Of a stretch of DNA of 14,349 nt, positions 1 to 7,435 are shown one piece after another; within the stretch, counting starts at the first letter, position 1; each line of letters begins with the position of its first letter. The DNA lies in contig NZ_CALTWS010000049.1 in the NCBI RefSeq assembly GCF_943913055.1, positions 1 to 14,349 of the forward strand. The letters are read 5' to 3'. Under the pieces are notes generated by a model. It saw only the letters and a program-made list of their open reading frames with translations, was not told the origin of the DNA and ran no database searches. This DNA comes from an uncultured Brevundimonas sp. Its GTDB lineage: Bacteria; Pseudomonadota; Alphaproteobacteria; Caulobacterales; Caulobacteraceae. Position numbers and translations under genes: made by a program.

Positions 1-242
1 GGCATGGGGGGCGCAGGCGGTGGCGGGGCCATCCGCGATTGCACGCGGCGCTCGGCCTCGCGTTGTTCGGGGAGAATGAACCCATAGGGCCGACAGGCGG
101 CCGCCGAAACCGCGCCGTCGACGGGCTTGTCCGGATCGAACGCCGGGCGGCTCTGCGCCGTAGCGGGCAGGGGCGTCATCGGCGCGGTCAGGCTGAACGC
201 CATGATGGCGGTGACGGCGGCGGTCAGGGGGCGATACGTCAT
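1..242 (-). CDS. Exported protein of unknown function, C-terminal part outside the window
   Basis: An open frame of 80 codons begins with ATG at 242-240 and runs off the left edge without a stop. A GGAAGG ribosome binding site lies about 7 bases before the ATG. The first 30 or so residues look like a signal peptide: an Arg near the N-terminus (MTYRPL), a hydrophobic stretch, then PLPATAQS with an Ala-X-Ala cleavage motif, so the product is probably exported to the periplasm or outer envelope. The mature part starts with a short acidic and proline-containing segment, has one Cys in AACRPYG, and reaches a proline-rich run (APPPPAP) at the window edge. It is divergent from the Kef-type antiporter gene, with 149 bases between the two starts. 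I do not recognise the family. The visible part is too short to tell a lipoprotein-like or von Willebrand factor A-type envelope protein from others. Confidence 0.6.
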   Translation of the reverse strand, partial: MTYRPLTAAVTAIMAFSLTAPMTPLPATAQSRPAFDPDKPVDGAVSAAACRPYGFILPEQREAERRVQSRMAPPPPAPPM

Positions 243-391
243 GACGGGACCTTCCGGGTTCGATGAGCAGGGTCGCTTCGCCGCCCCATCCTGTAAACCG
301 GCTGACGGAATGGCTGAGCTTTGTCCTGGGTCAGGGTGGCGCATTCGGCTCGCAAGCCCCACTATCGAAACCTGACGAACGGGGGACTGAG

Positions 392-2254
392 ATGGCCGAG
401 GCGAGCACGGGCGTTCAACTGGTGCAGGTCGCCGCCCTGCTGGGGGCGGGCGTCGTCGCCGTGCCTCTGTTCCGCAAGCTGGGTCTCGGCTCGGTCCTGG
501 GCTATCTGGCGGCGGGCCTGGCCATTGGTCCGTTTGGCTTCAAGCTGTTCAACGAGCCGGAGACGGTGCTGCATGTCGCCGAGTTCGGCGTGGTCATCTT
601 CCTGTTCATCATCGGGCTGGAGATGCGGCCCGGAAAACTGTGGAATCTGCGTCGGGAAATCTTCGGCCTGGGTGTGGCTCAGGTGGGGCTCAGCGGCCTG
701 CTGCTGACCCTGGCGGCCATGGCCTTCGGCGTGCCCGCGCCCGTGGCCTTCATCGCCGCCATGGGCTTCGTCCTGTCCTCCACCGCTGTCATCATGCAGG
801 GGCTGGATGAGCGCAACGAGCTGAACACCCCGGCGGGTCAGCGGGCGGTGTCCATCCTGCTGCTGGAAGACCTGGCCATCGTGCCGCTCTTGGCCATCGT
901 TGCCGTTCTGGCCAGCACCATGGGGACGGCGGTGGATGGTCCGCCGCTGTGGCAGACCATCGCCCTGGGCCTGACCGCCATCGTCGCCGTCGTCGTGGCC
1001 GGGCGCTATCTGCTCAATCCGGTCTTCCGTTTCCTGGCCCGGCACGGCGGGCGCGAGATCATGAGCGCCGCCGCCCTGCTGGTCGTCGTCGGGGCCGCCC
1101 TGATCATGACCCTGGGTGGCCTGTCCATGGCCATGGGGGCCTTCCTGGCCGGGGTGCTGTTGTCTGACTCCAGCTTCCGCCATCAGCTGGAAGCCGATGT
1201 GGAGCCGTTCCGCGGCCTGTTGCTGGGCATCTTCTTCGTCAGCGTGGGCATGTCGCTGAACCTGGCAGTGGTGCTGGCAGACTGGCCGATCATCGTCGGC
1301 GGGCTGGCCCTGTTCATGGTGGTCAAGGCCGCGGCCATCTATGGCGTGGCGCGGCTGCTGAAGGCGTCGAACCGCGAGGCCGTCGAACGCGCCGCCATGT
1401 TCGCGCAAGGGGGTGAGTTCGCCTTCGTCCTCTATGCCGCCGCCCTGGCCGCCGGGGTGCTGGACGCCCGCTCCAGTGCCATCGCCACCGCCCTGGTCAT
1501 CCTGTCCATGGCCCTGACGCCGCTGACGACCCTGATCGTGCGCCGCCTGATGCCGCCCGCGCCGGAATTGTCGCCCGACGAGGCCGAGGGTGTCGATCAC
1601 GCCCGCGGGCTGCGCGAGCGCGTCCTGATCATCGGCTTCGGCCGCTTTGCCCAAGTCGTGTCGCAGCCGCTGCTTGCGCGCGACGTCGACGTCTCGATCA
1701 TCGATTACGACGTAGAGATGATCCAGGCCGCCGGCAACTTCGGCTTCAAGGTCTATTACGGCGACGGTGCGCGGCTCGATGTGCTGAGGGCCTCGGGTGC
1801 GGACAAGGCCGAAACCATCCTCGTCTGCGTCGACAAGCCGGAGGTGGCCGACCGCATCGTCGAACTGGTCAAGGCCGAGTTTCCGCTGACGAAGCTGTTC
1901 GTGCGCGCCTTCGACCGGGGGCATTCCATCCGTCTGGTCCAGGCGGGGGTGGAGTATCAGCTGCGCGAAACCTTCGAGAGCGCGCTGGTCTTCGGCCATC
2001 AGGTCCTGATCGACCTGGGCTTCAGTCAGGACGAAGCCAGCGAGACCATCGAGGACGTGCGTCGCCGCGACGAGGAGCGGTTCACCCTGCAGTTGGCCGG
2101 CGGCATCACCGCCGGACGTGGCCTGATGCGCGGCAATGCCGTGACACCCCAGCCCGCCCCGTACATCAAGCCCCGCCGCGAAGGCCGCGCCCTCAACGAG
2201 GAGGCCGCCGAAGCCCTGGAGGAAGAGGACGAGCGGGAACGGGCGGGAGTCTAG
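392..2254 (+). CDS. KefB/KefC-type monovalent cation:proton antiporter (CPA2 family)
   Basis: A 620-residue inner-membrane K+/H+ antiporter with a cytoplasmic nucleotide-binding regulatory domain, about the length of E. coli KefC. Residues 8-385 form the multi-helix Na+/H+-exchanger domain. They include the conserved membrane Asp at 160 (LLLEDLAIVP), the regulatory-loop motif HQLEADVEPF at 264-273, and FAQGGEFAFVLY at 338-348. Residues 410-535 are a TrkA-N (RCK) Rossmann domain with GFGRFA at 415-420 and an acidic residue at the end of the second strand (IIDYD). The last 60 residues are charged and end in an Glu/Asp-rich tail. An upstream in-frame ATG at 263 would add 43 unconserved-looking residues. 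I chose 392 because GGGGGA precedes it at the right distance and family homology begins there. Kef systems extrude K+ and acidify the cytoplasm on electrophile stress, gated by glutathione adducts; whether this one answers to glutathione is not shown. No KefF/KefG-type oxidoreductase gene lies next to it. Confidence 0.93.
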   Translation: MAEASTGVQLVQVAALLGAGVVAVPLFRKLGLGSVLGYLAAGLAIGPFGFKLFNEPETVLHVAEFGVVIFLFIIGLEMRPGKLWNLRREIFGLGVAQVGLSGLLLTLAAMAFGVPAPVAFIAAMGFVLSSTAVIMQGLDERNELNTPAGQRAVSILLLEDLAIVPLLAIVAVLASTMGTAVDGPPLWQTIALGLTAIVAVVVAGRYLLNPVFRFLARHGGREIMSAAALLVVVGAALIMTLGGLSMAMGAFLAGVLLSDSSFRHQLEADVEPFRGLLLGIFFVSVGMSLNLAVVLADWPIIVGGLALFMVVKAAAIYGVARLLKASNREAVERAAMFAQGGEFAFVLYAAALAAGVLDARSSAIATALVILSMALTPLTTLIVRRLMPPAPELSPDEAEGVDHARGLRERVLIIGFGRFAQVVSQPLLARDVDVSIIDYDVEMIQAAGNFGFKVYYGDGARLDVLRASGADKAETILVCVDKPEVADRIVELVKAEFPLTKLFVRAFDRGHSIRLVQAGVEYQLRETFESALVFGHQVLIDLGFSQDEASETIEDVRRRDEERFTLQLAGGITAGRGLMRGNAVTPQPAPYIKPRREGRALNEEAAEALEEEDERERAGV

Positions 2255-2306
2255 CCTTGGCCACGGGTTCGCCAGCGGGCTTGATCTGGTGTAGAGGCCG
2301 CCTTCC

Positions 2307-3308
<1,002 letters not shown>

Positions 3309-3324
3309 CACCGCCCGACCGTTA

Positions 3325-3356
3325 ATGATGCGCGGGCGACACGCCGTGCGCGTCAT
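3325..3356 (+). terminator. Stable hairpin after dusA, candidate terminator
   Basis: The arms 3325-3338 and 3342-3356 pair over 14 positions with a 3-base ACA loop, one bulged G at 3346 and two G-T wobbles. It sits 16 bases after the dusA stop and ends 73 bases before the next start. There is no T-run after it, so intrinsic termination is uncertain; an mRNA 3'-end stabiliser or Rho-assisted terminator is equally possible. Confidence 0.45.
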
Positions 3357-3429
3357 CTATGGCTACGCTTTCGGCGATTGTGGCGACGATGCGGCGTTCG
3401 CGTTAACGTCTGAGTCTGGAGCACTAGCC

Positions 3430-3744
3430 ATGTCAGATACACCGCCTGCCAACCCCAAAGCGGCCTTGAGGATCGTCCCCGGCGAGGCTGAAATCTACGA
3501 TCTGATGCGCAAGCCCGAAACCACGTCCGAACGCGTCAAACGGCTCCAGCAGGAGGCCCGTAGCCTGGCCGTCGAACAGGTCGAGGCGCTGGAGGTTCTA
3601 CTGATGCAGGCGTCGCAGCTGGCCCGCGAGATCGCAGAGGGCGGCGACGCCTATCCGGTCGGGGCGCGTGAACTGGCCGGCCGCATGGCCTCGGACCTGC
3701 CGACGAAGGTCGAGACGCTGAAGGCGATTATCAGCCGGGTCTAG
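3430..3744 (+). CDS. Conserved-looking small helical protein of unknown function
   Basis: A soluble protein of 104 residues with no signal peptide or membrane segment. I chose the ATG at 3430 because TGGAGC lies about 8 bases upstream and the protein then starts MSDTPPANPK. The frame is open further upstream to 3259, but that part overlaps the end of dusA and the hairpin region. After a flexible, proline-containing start (1-15), residues 19-70 are rich in Glu, Arg, Ala and Leu with spacing that suggests a long amphipathic helix or coiled coil (TTSERVKRLQQEARSLAVEQ). A second helical segment follows at 76-103. I do not recognise the family. The stop codon overlaps the stop of the opposing DUF4126 gene in the shared bases CTAG. 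A GAGTC (GANTC) site at 3412-3416 lies just before the start. Confidence 0.75.
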   Translation: MSDTPPANPKAALRIVPGEAEIYDLMRKPETTSERVKRLQQEARSLAVEQVEALEVLLMQASQLAREIAEGGDAYPVGARELAGRMASDLPTKVETLKAIISRV

Positions 3745-4367
3745 ACGCCAGCGCGTACCGGACGATCGCGGATCCGCTTCGCCAGCCGAAACACCACGAT
3801 CGCCAGGATCACCAGCACCAGCGGGATGATGACGGGTGCCAGAAAGGCTACGATCACCGTCAGCACCGCCAGCACGTCCTCGATGAAGGACACGAAAGGA
3901 TTGCCCAGCCCGCCGGTCGTGGCCGTCGAGCCGACCCGCACCCCCGTCTGGGCCGCATTGAAGGCCATGGCCGCCGGGGCTCCTACGATGATACCGGCCA
4001 CCGCCGCCGTGGCGGGATCGACGCCCCAGAAGACGCTGCCTGCCACCACGGCTCCCGCAATGGGCCGCGTGACATAGCCGATGGCATTCAGCGCATGGTC
4101 CACCGCCGGAACCTTGTCGCCGGCAAACTCGGCCACCGCCGCCACAGCCAGGGCCGAGATCGCGGGCCAGGAGCCCAGCCAGTCAATCTGGTCATTCAGA
4201 CGTATACCGAACATTTCGAACTTGGCCGCCAGGGCCAGCATCAGTAGCGGCAGAAAGGTACGCAGACCCGTCGCGGACGCCAGTCCCAGTCCCAGCAGGG
4301 CGGGCAAAACCCAGGTCTGCAACGGACCGACAGCCGCGCCCAATTCGGTCAGATCCACTCCCGGCAT
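3741..4367 (-). CDS. DUF4126 family integral membrane protein
   Basis: An inner-membrane protein of 208 residues of unknown biochemical role. It has the features of the DUF4126 family: a first hydrophobic helix leading into LGLASATGLRTFLPLLMLAL (about residues 26-45), then WLGSWPAISALAVAAVAEFAGDKVPAVDHAL with the family's (D)K(V/I)PxVDHALN core (about residues 63-94). A Gly/Ala-rich small-residue membrane region follows (about 98-150). A long C-terminal helix (about 165-197) ends in a basic tail, KRIRDRP. The ATG at 4367 has an excellent AGGAGG site at 7 bases. The gene is read away from the SDR gene at 4485, and the 117 bases between them must hold both promoters. It ends tail to tail with the 104-residue gene, sharing CTAG. 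Transport or ion-channel activity has been guessed for such proteins, but nothing in the sequence proves it. Confidence 0.85.
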   Translation of the reverse strand: MPGVDLTELGAAVGPLQTWVLPALLGLGLASATGLRTFLPLLMLALAAKFEMFGIRLNDQIDWLGSWPAISALAVAAVAEFAGDKVPAVDHALNAIGYVTRPIAGAVVAGSVFWGVDPATAAVAGIIVGAPAAMAFNAAQTGVRVGSTATTGGLGNPFVSFIEDVLAVLTVIVAFLAPVIIPLVLVILAIVVFRLAKRIRDRPVRAGV

Positions 4368-4413
4368 GATCCGTCCTCCTCACGCATCTGTGTGGTTGAA
4401 CGCATGATGCGCG

Positions 4414-4440
4414 GGAACGGCGCGTCGCTCCAAGGTCTTT
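4414..4440 (+). promoter_or_regulatory. Possible EcfG-type promoter of the stress SDR gene
   Basis: GGAAC at 4414-4418 matches the -35 element of the alphaproteobacterial general stress sigma factor EcfG/SigT (known consensus GGAAC, 16-17 bases, CGTT). At 17 bases the -10 position reads TCTT, only a half match. It lies 45 bases before the ATG at 4485 of a gene of the general-stress SDR type, which gives it some support. Confidence 0.25.
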
Positions 4441-4484
4441 TCAACGGACCCCCGAACGGATGCGCCACCAGGAGACCCCCAACC

Positions 4485-5471
4485 ATGACTGATCGTTTTG
4501 AACCTCGCGCCGAAAACATCGCCGACCAGGAGCGCGACATCCAGTCCGGCATCGATGCCAAGGCCGGCGGCGGGTCCGACGACAAGAACGACGGTGCCAT
4601 GCAGGCTGGCGCTCGCCGCTATCCCGAACCGCCTTTTCCGAAGCAGCACCAGACCAAGCCGGGCGACGAGACCGCGCTCGATCCCGCGCCGATGTACGAT
4701 GCACCGTTCTGGAAAGGATCGGGCAAACTCGACGGCATGGCGGCGATCGTGACCGGTGGCGACTCCGGCATCGGTCGCGCGGTCGCCGTCCTGTTCGCAC
4801 GTGAGGGCTGTGACGTCGCCATCTGCCATCTGGACGAGGACAACGACGCCGAGGACACGCGCGCCGCCGTGGAGGCTGAAGGCCGTCGCGCCATCGTTCT
4901 GAAAGGAGATGTTTCCGACCCGGCTTTTTCGGAGGCCGCCGTCAAGGCCACGCTGGATGCCTTCGGTCGGCTGGATGTCGTGGTTCCCAATGCGGCCTTT
5001 CAGCAGCATGTGGAGGCGCTGGAAGACCTGACGCTCGAACATTTCGACCGGACGCTAAAGACCAACCTCTACGGCTACTTCAACCTGGTGAAGGCGGCTG
5101 TGCCGCATATGAAGGCGGGCGGGTCGATCGTCATGACCGGCTCGGTCACCGGCATTCTGGGCAACAAGAACCTGCTCGACTATTCGATGACCAAGGGCGG
5201 CATCCACGCCTTCGCCCGATCGCTGGGCACCCATCTGGCCCCGCGCAGCATCCGCGTGAATGTGGTCGCACCCGGCCCGGTCTGGACCCCGCTCAATCCG
5301 GCCGATCAGCAGGCCGACAAGGTCGCTGAGTTCGGAGGCGACACGGTCATGAAGCGCCCGGCCCAGCCCGAGGAAATGGCACCCGCCTACGTCTTTCTCG
5401 CCTCTCCTCAGATGTCGAGCTACATCACCGGCGAGGTCCTACCGCTGATCGGCGGATACGGGGGCGGGTGA
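4485..5471 (+). CDS. SDR family oxidoreductase, YghA/YdaD general-stress type
   Basis: An NAD(P)-dependent classical short-chain dehydrogenase of 328 residues. Residues 1-80 are a hydrophilic, probably disordered extension rich in Asp, Gly and Pro that includes PPFPKQHQTKPG (49-60) and MYDAPFWKGSGKLDG. Such an extension is typical of the YghA/YdaD/YhdF subgroup. The catalytic domain shows TGGDSGIG (90-97) for the cofactor, NAA (169-171, in place of NAG), Asn194, Ser220, and YSMTK with Tyr233 and Lys237. PGPVWTPL and GEVLPLIGGYGG close the fold. The upstream in-frame ATG at 4392 is rejected because AGGAG sits correctly before 4485 and the family start fits there. Bacillus relatives are sigmaB-controlled stress proteins. 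The substrate cannot be read from sequence. It converges on the GNAT gene, with 25 bases between stops. Confidence 0.9.
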   Translation: MTDRFEPRAENIADQERDIQSGIDAKAGGGSDDKNDGAMQAGARRYPEPPFPKQHQTKPGDETALDPAPMYDAPFWKGSGKLDGMAAIVTGGDSGIGRAVAVLFAREGCDVAICHLDEDNDAEDTRAAVEAEGRRAIVLKGDVSDPAFSEAAVKATLDAFGRLDVVVPNAAFQQHVEALEDLTLEHFDRTLKTNLYGYFNLVKAAVPHMKAGGSIVMTGSVTGILGNKNLLDYSMTKGGIHAFARSLGTHLAPRSIRVNVVAPGPVWTPLNPADQQADKVAEFGGDTVMKRPAQPEEMAPAYVFLASPQMSSYITGEVLPLIGGYGGG

Positions 5472-5496
5472 CGCCTGTTGCGTCGACCGCCTCTGA

Positions 5497-5784
5497 TCAG
5501 GCCAGAATGTCAGAAAACTCCGGATGGCGCTTCAGCCAGGCAACGGCATAGCTGCAGCGCGGAGCCAGCTTCAGCTTTTCGGCACGGGCGTGTTCGGACA
5601 GGGCGCGCATGAAGGTGTCGGCCGCGCCGGTGCCGCGGAGGGCGGGGTCGGCCTCGACATGCAGGATAATGCGCGTATCGCCTTGCGTCGCATAATCTGC
5701 GAAGACCGTTCTGGTCTGGCCGTCCTGATCGACAAAGCCCTGTTCGAAACGGTTCTCGCCTCGCACGTCACGCAAATCGCTCAT
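5497..5784 (-). CDS. Small GNAT family N-acetyltransferase (Acetyltransf_CG type)
   Basis: A single-domain protein of 95 residues, the usual length for the minimal GCN5-related group Acetyltransf_CG (PF14542, human GATD/YjdJ-like proteins). Visible marks are the start NRFEQGFVDQDG, LHVEADPALRGTGAADTFMRAL (41-62) with the acetyl-CoA loop RGTG at 50-53, and APRCSYAVAWLKRHPEFSDI (74-93), which holds the conserved Cys77 and the closing HPEF motif. The protein acts in the cytoplasm. The acceptor substrate of this group is generally unknown. The last codons lie 25 bases from the stress SDR stop. A GGAAC-N16-GGTT element is found upstream (5858-5834), suggesting general stress control. Confidence 0.88.
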   Translation of the reverse strand: MSDLRDVRGENRFEQGFVDQDGQTRTVFADYATQGDTRIILHVEADPALRGTGAADTFMRALSEHARAEKLKLAPRCSYAVAWLKRHPEFSDILA

Positions 5785-5833
5785 CTACTGTCCCGGTCAC
5801 CTGGCGCGCCAATGTCGGCTATCCGACACACCA

Positions 5834-5858
5834 AACCCATGTCGCCACGGCCTGTTCC
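5834..5858 (-). promoter_or_regulatory. Candidate EcfG-type promoter of the GNAT gene
   Basis: On the minus strand GGAAC (5858-5854) is followed after exactly 16 bases by GGTT (5837-5834). The known EcfG/SigT consensus is GGAAC, 16-17 bases, CGTT, so eight of nine positions match. The expected transcript start would leave a leader of roughly 40 bases before the ATG at 5784. Matching is by eye only. Confidence 0.4.
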
Positions 5859-5890
5859 AGCTTGACTGAAAAGAGTTTTTTGCCTGTGGC

Positions 5891-6307
5891 TCAGGGGGCG
5901 CGGTCGCGTGCCAGGGCCAAAGCTCCCAAGGCGCTGCGGATGGCGAACCATAAGGTCAGGCCGATCAGGGCCAGTCCGCTGAGGACAGTCAGGGGCAGCA
6001 TCCATGCCGCCTGCGTCAAATCCATGAACAGGCTGACGATCCCGACCATGCAGATCGCGGTCAGGACAATGTTGATCACGGCCGAGGTCCAGAACAGCGT
6101 CACTTGTCGATCGAGGTGCTGACGCGCCAGCCCGGTCGTACTGCCCCTCGCCGAGACCGCGACCAGCATGCCGACCAGCGCAAGCAGATTGGCGCTGGGC
6201 AGGGCCAGGACATACAGCACCCAGACGATCATGGCGGCCGGCTTGCCCGCCGACTCATGGCTCTGGTTGAACCGGGGGCGGCCCGGCTCGGGCGGCAGGA
6301 CCGTCAC
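5891..6307 (-). CDS. DUF4870-like small membrane protein, paralog of its upstream neighbour
   Basis: A protein of 138 residues with three predicted membrane helices (about 25-52, 70-94 and 101-125) after a short proline-rich, hydrophilic N-terminus. Between helices 1 and 2 lies a polar stretch, ARGSTTGLARQHLDRQVTLF, which resembles the loop of DUF4870-type proteins (a short polar loop with His and Gln before the second helix). The C-terminus is short and basic. The start is 4 bases beyond the stop of the upstream gene (6312), so the two are almost surely translated from one mRNA. Helices 1 and 2 and the loop align with that neighbour without gaps, which points to tandem duplication. Function unknown. 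Family assignment is by pattern and not certain. Confidence 0.8.
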   Translation of the reverse strand: MTVLPPEPGRPRFNQSHESAGKPAAMIVWVLYVLALPSANLLALVGMLVAVSARGSTTGLARQHLDRQVTLFWTSAVINIVLTAICMVGIVSLFMDLTQAAWMLPLTVLSGLALIGLTLWFAIRSALGALALARDRAP

Positions 6308-6311
6308 CGCC

Positions 6312-6971
6312 TCAAATCCACCAGCCCGCTGGATGACGGATGGCGCGACCCGCCTTCAGCGCCAGCACCCCTGCCGCGCCGCGAAGGATCACCCAGATGG
6401 CCAGCAGGAACAGCACCGGCACGCCCAGCGCGAACGGGGCCGCGATCAGTACCAGCCCGACCACCGCCGCCACCGCCGCCGCGAACAGGGTCCGCCGCTG
6501 ATACTGGTGGTGCGAACGGGCAATAGCGTTATCTGGCACCCCGCGTCCCATCAGGGCCAGCAGGCCGACCACGACCGACACCCCCAGCGTCGGCACCGCG
6601 AACAGGATCAGGGCGTAGCCCAGGAACAGCCCCGCCCCGTCCTTGGGCAGGGCCGGCGGATCGTCGTGGCGGCGGGCTTTGGTGGAGAACTCGGTCGGCT
6701 CGAACACCGAACCCGCGCTGGCTGTGGCGGGCGCAGATGCCGCCGGGGCCGGGGTGGTCTCGGCCTGAACGTCGGCAAGGGCGGGCGACGGACGCGGGTC
6801 GAACAGGTCCGGCTCGGCCTCGCGCTTCGGTGGGGCTGATGGAGCGGGCGCAGCGGCGGCCTCCGCCTCACGCGCGCGTCCGGCCAGGGACGCCGGTGAC
6901 GAAAACCCGATCAGATCGTCGTGGTCGTCCGGCGTGCGGTCGGGGCGGTTGGGGTCGCCGGGTTCGGCCAT
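6312..6971 (-). CDS. Membrane protein with long disordered N-terminus and DUF4870-like C-terminus
   Basis: A 219-residue protein in two parts. Residues 1-110 are Ala-, Pro- and Asp-rich low complexity (NRPDRTPDDHDDL, AAAAPAPSAPP, ETTPAPAASAPA) without a signal peptide, probably a disordered cytoplasmic arm. Residues 112-206 carry three membrane helices, with a polar loop RGVPDNAIARSHHQYQRRTL between the first two, and the end is HPAGWWI. The membrane part matches the downstream 138-residue protein (ALxxP, then VG-L, RG, AR-H, Q, TLF). GAGGAAG sits 5 bases before the ATG. The gene follows folB after 64 bases and is likely in the same transcript, but no pterin role can be inferred. Function unknown. 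Confidence 0.8.
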   Translation of the reverse strand: MAEPGDPNRPDRTPDDHDDLIGFSSPASLAGRAREAEAAAAPAPSAPPKREAEPDLFDPRPSPALADVQAETTPAPAASAPATASAGSVFEPTEFSTKARRHDDPPALPKDGAGLFLGYALILFAVPTLGVSVVVGLLALMGRGVPDNAIARSHHQYQRRTLFAAAVAAVVGLVLIAAPFALGVPVLFLLAIWVILRGAAGVLALKAGRAIRHPAGWWI

Positions 6972-7035
6972 GGACTTCCTCGGCTGGGCAATCGATTACG
7001 CGGCCGACAATGACGCCGCCGCCGGTCCGGCGCAA

Positions 7036-7431
7036 CTATCCGCGCGCCAGCACGACCTCGCATCCGGGGGCGACGACACCCTGGAGCGCGCCCGGCTTTT
7101 CGATCCGCACGGCACAGCGCTGCACCCGTTCATCGTCCAGACAGGCCAGGGCCAGTCGCTGGGCAAAGGTCTCGACCAGGCCGACATGCCCGGCGGCCAC
7201 GATGGCGCGGGCGGCGGCGGCCACATCCTCATAGCTGACGGTATCGACCAGCCGCTCGACCGGTGCGGGAACCAGCGTCAGGGTCACATCGATGACCAGT
7301 GTCTGCAGCCGGTTCAGCTCATGATCGTGGATGCCGATCCCGGCCTGAACGGTCAGGCCGCGCACGAAGACGGTCAGACCCTCGTGGCGGATGGCATCGC
7401 CGGCGGCGAAGGGCAGGGGGGCAGCACTCAC
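7036..7431 (-). CDS. folB: Dihydroneopterin aldolase FolB, GTG start
   Basis: An enzyme of 131 residues of the tetrahydrofolate pathway that cleaves 7,8-dihydroneopterin to 6-hydroxymethyl-7,8-dihydropterin and glycolaldehyde; the family forms octamers in the cytoplasm. Visible family marks are GIGIHDHELN (31-40) with Glu38, DTVSYEDV (63-70) with Tyr67, VETFAQRLA with Glu87, and VRIEKPGAL with Lys112. Their spacing agrees with the catalytic and pterin-binding residues of characterised aldolases. No ATG is usable: I chose GTG at 7431-7429, with TGGAG 7 bases before it inside the end of the SDR gene, whose TAA ends only 4 bases upstream. That arrangement implies translational coupling. Placed after a pteridine-reductase-like SDR, it could also serve reduced monapterin or neopterin metabolism (FolX role), but the length and motifs suit FolB. 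Confidence 0.9.
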   Translation of the reverse strand: MSAAPLPFAAGDAIRHEGLTVFVRGLTVQAGIGIHDHELNRLQTLVIDVTLTLVPAPVERLVDTVSYEDVAAAARAIVAAGHVGLVETFAQRLALACLDDERVQRCAVRIEKPGALQGVVAPGCEVVLARG

Positions 7432-7435
7432 GGCG

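Noticed and set aside
263..391. Upstream ATG of the antiporter frame at 263
   Set aside because: The added 43 residues do not resemble the family, and the ATG at 392 has a good ribosome site and begins where homology starts.
5470..5484. GACGC/GCGTC hairpin at the SDR stop as a bidirectional terminator
   Set aside because: Only five pairs and no T-run on either strand; too weak to call.
5781..5841. Short minus-strand frame ending in an ATGA overlap with the GNAT start, as a leader peptide
   Set aside because: Poor ribosome site, no repeated codons or attenuator hairpins; it also begins upstream of the likely transcript start.
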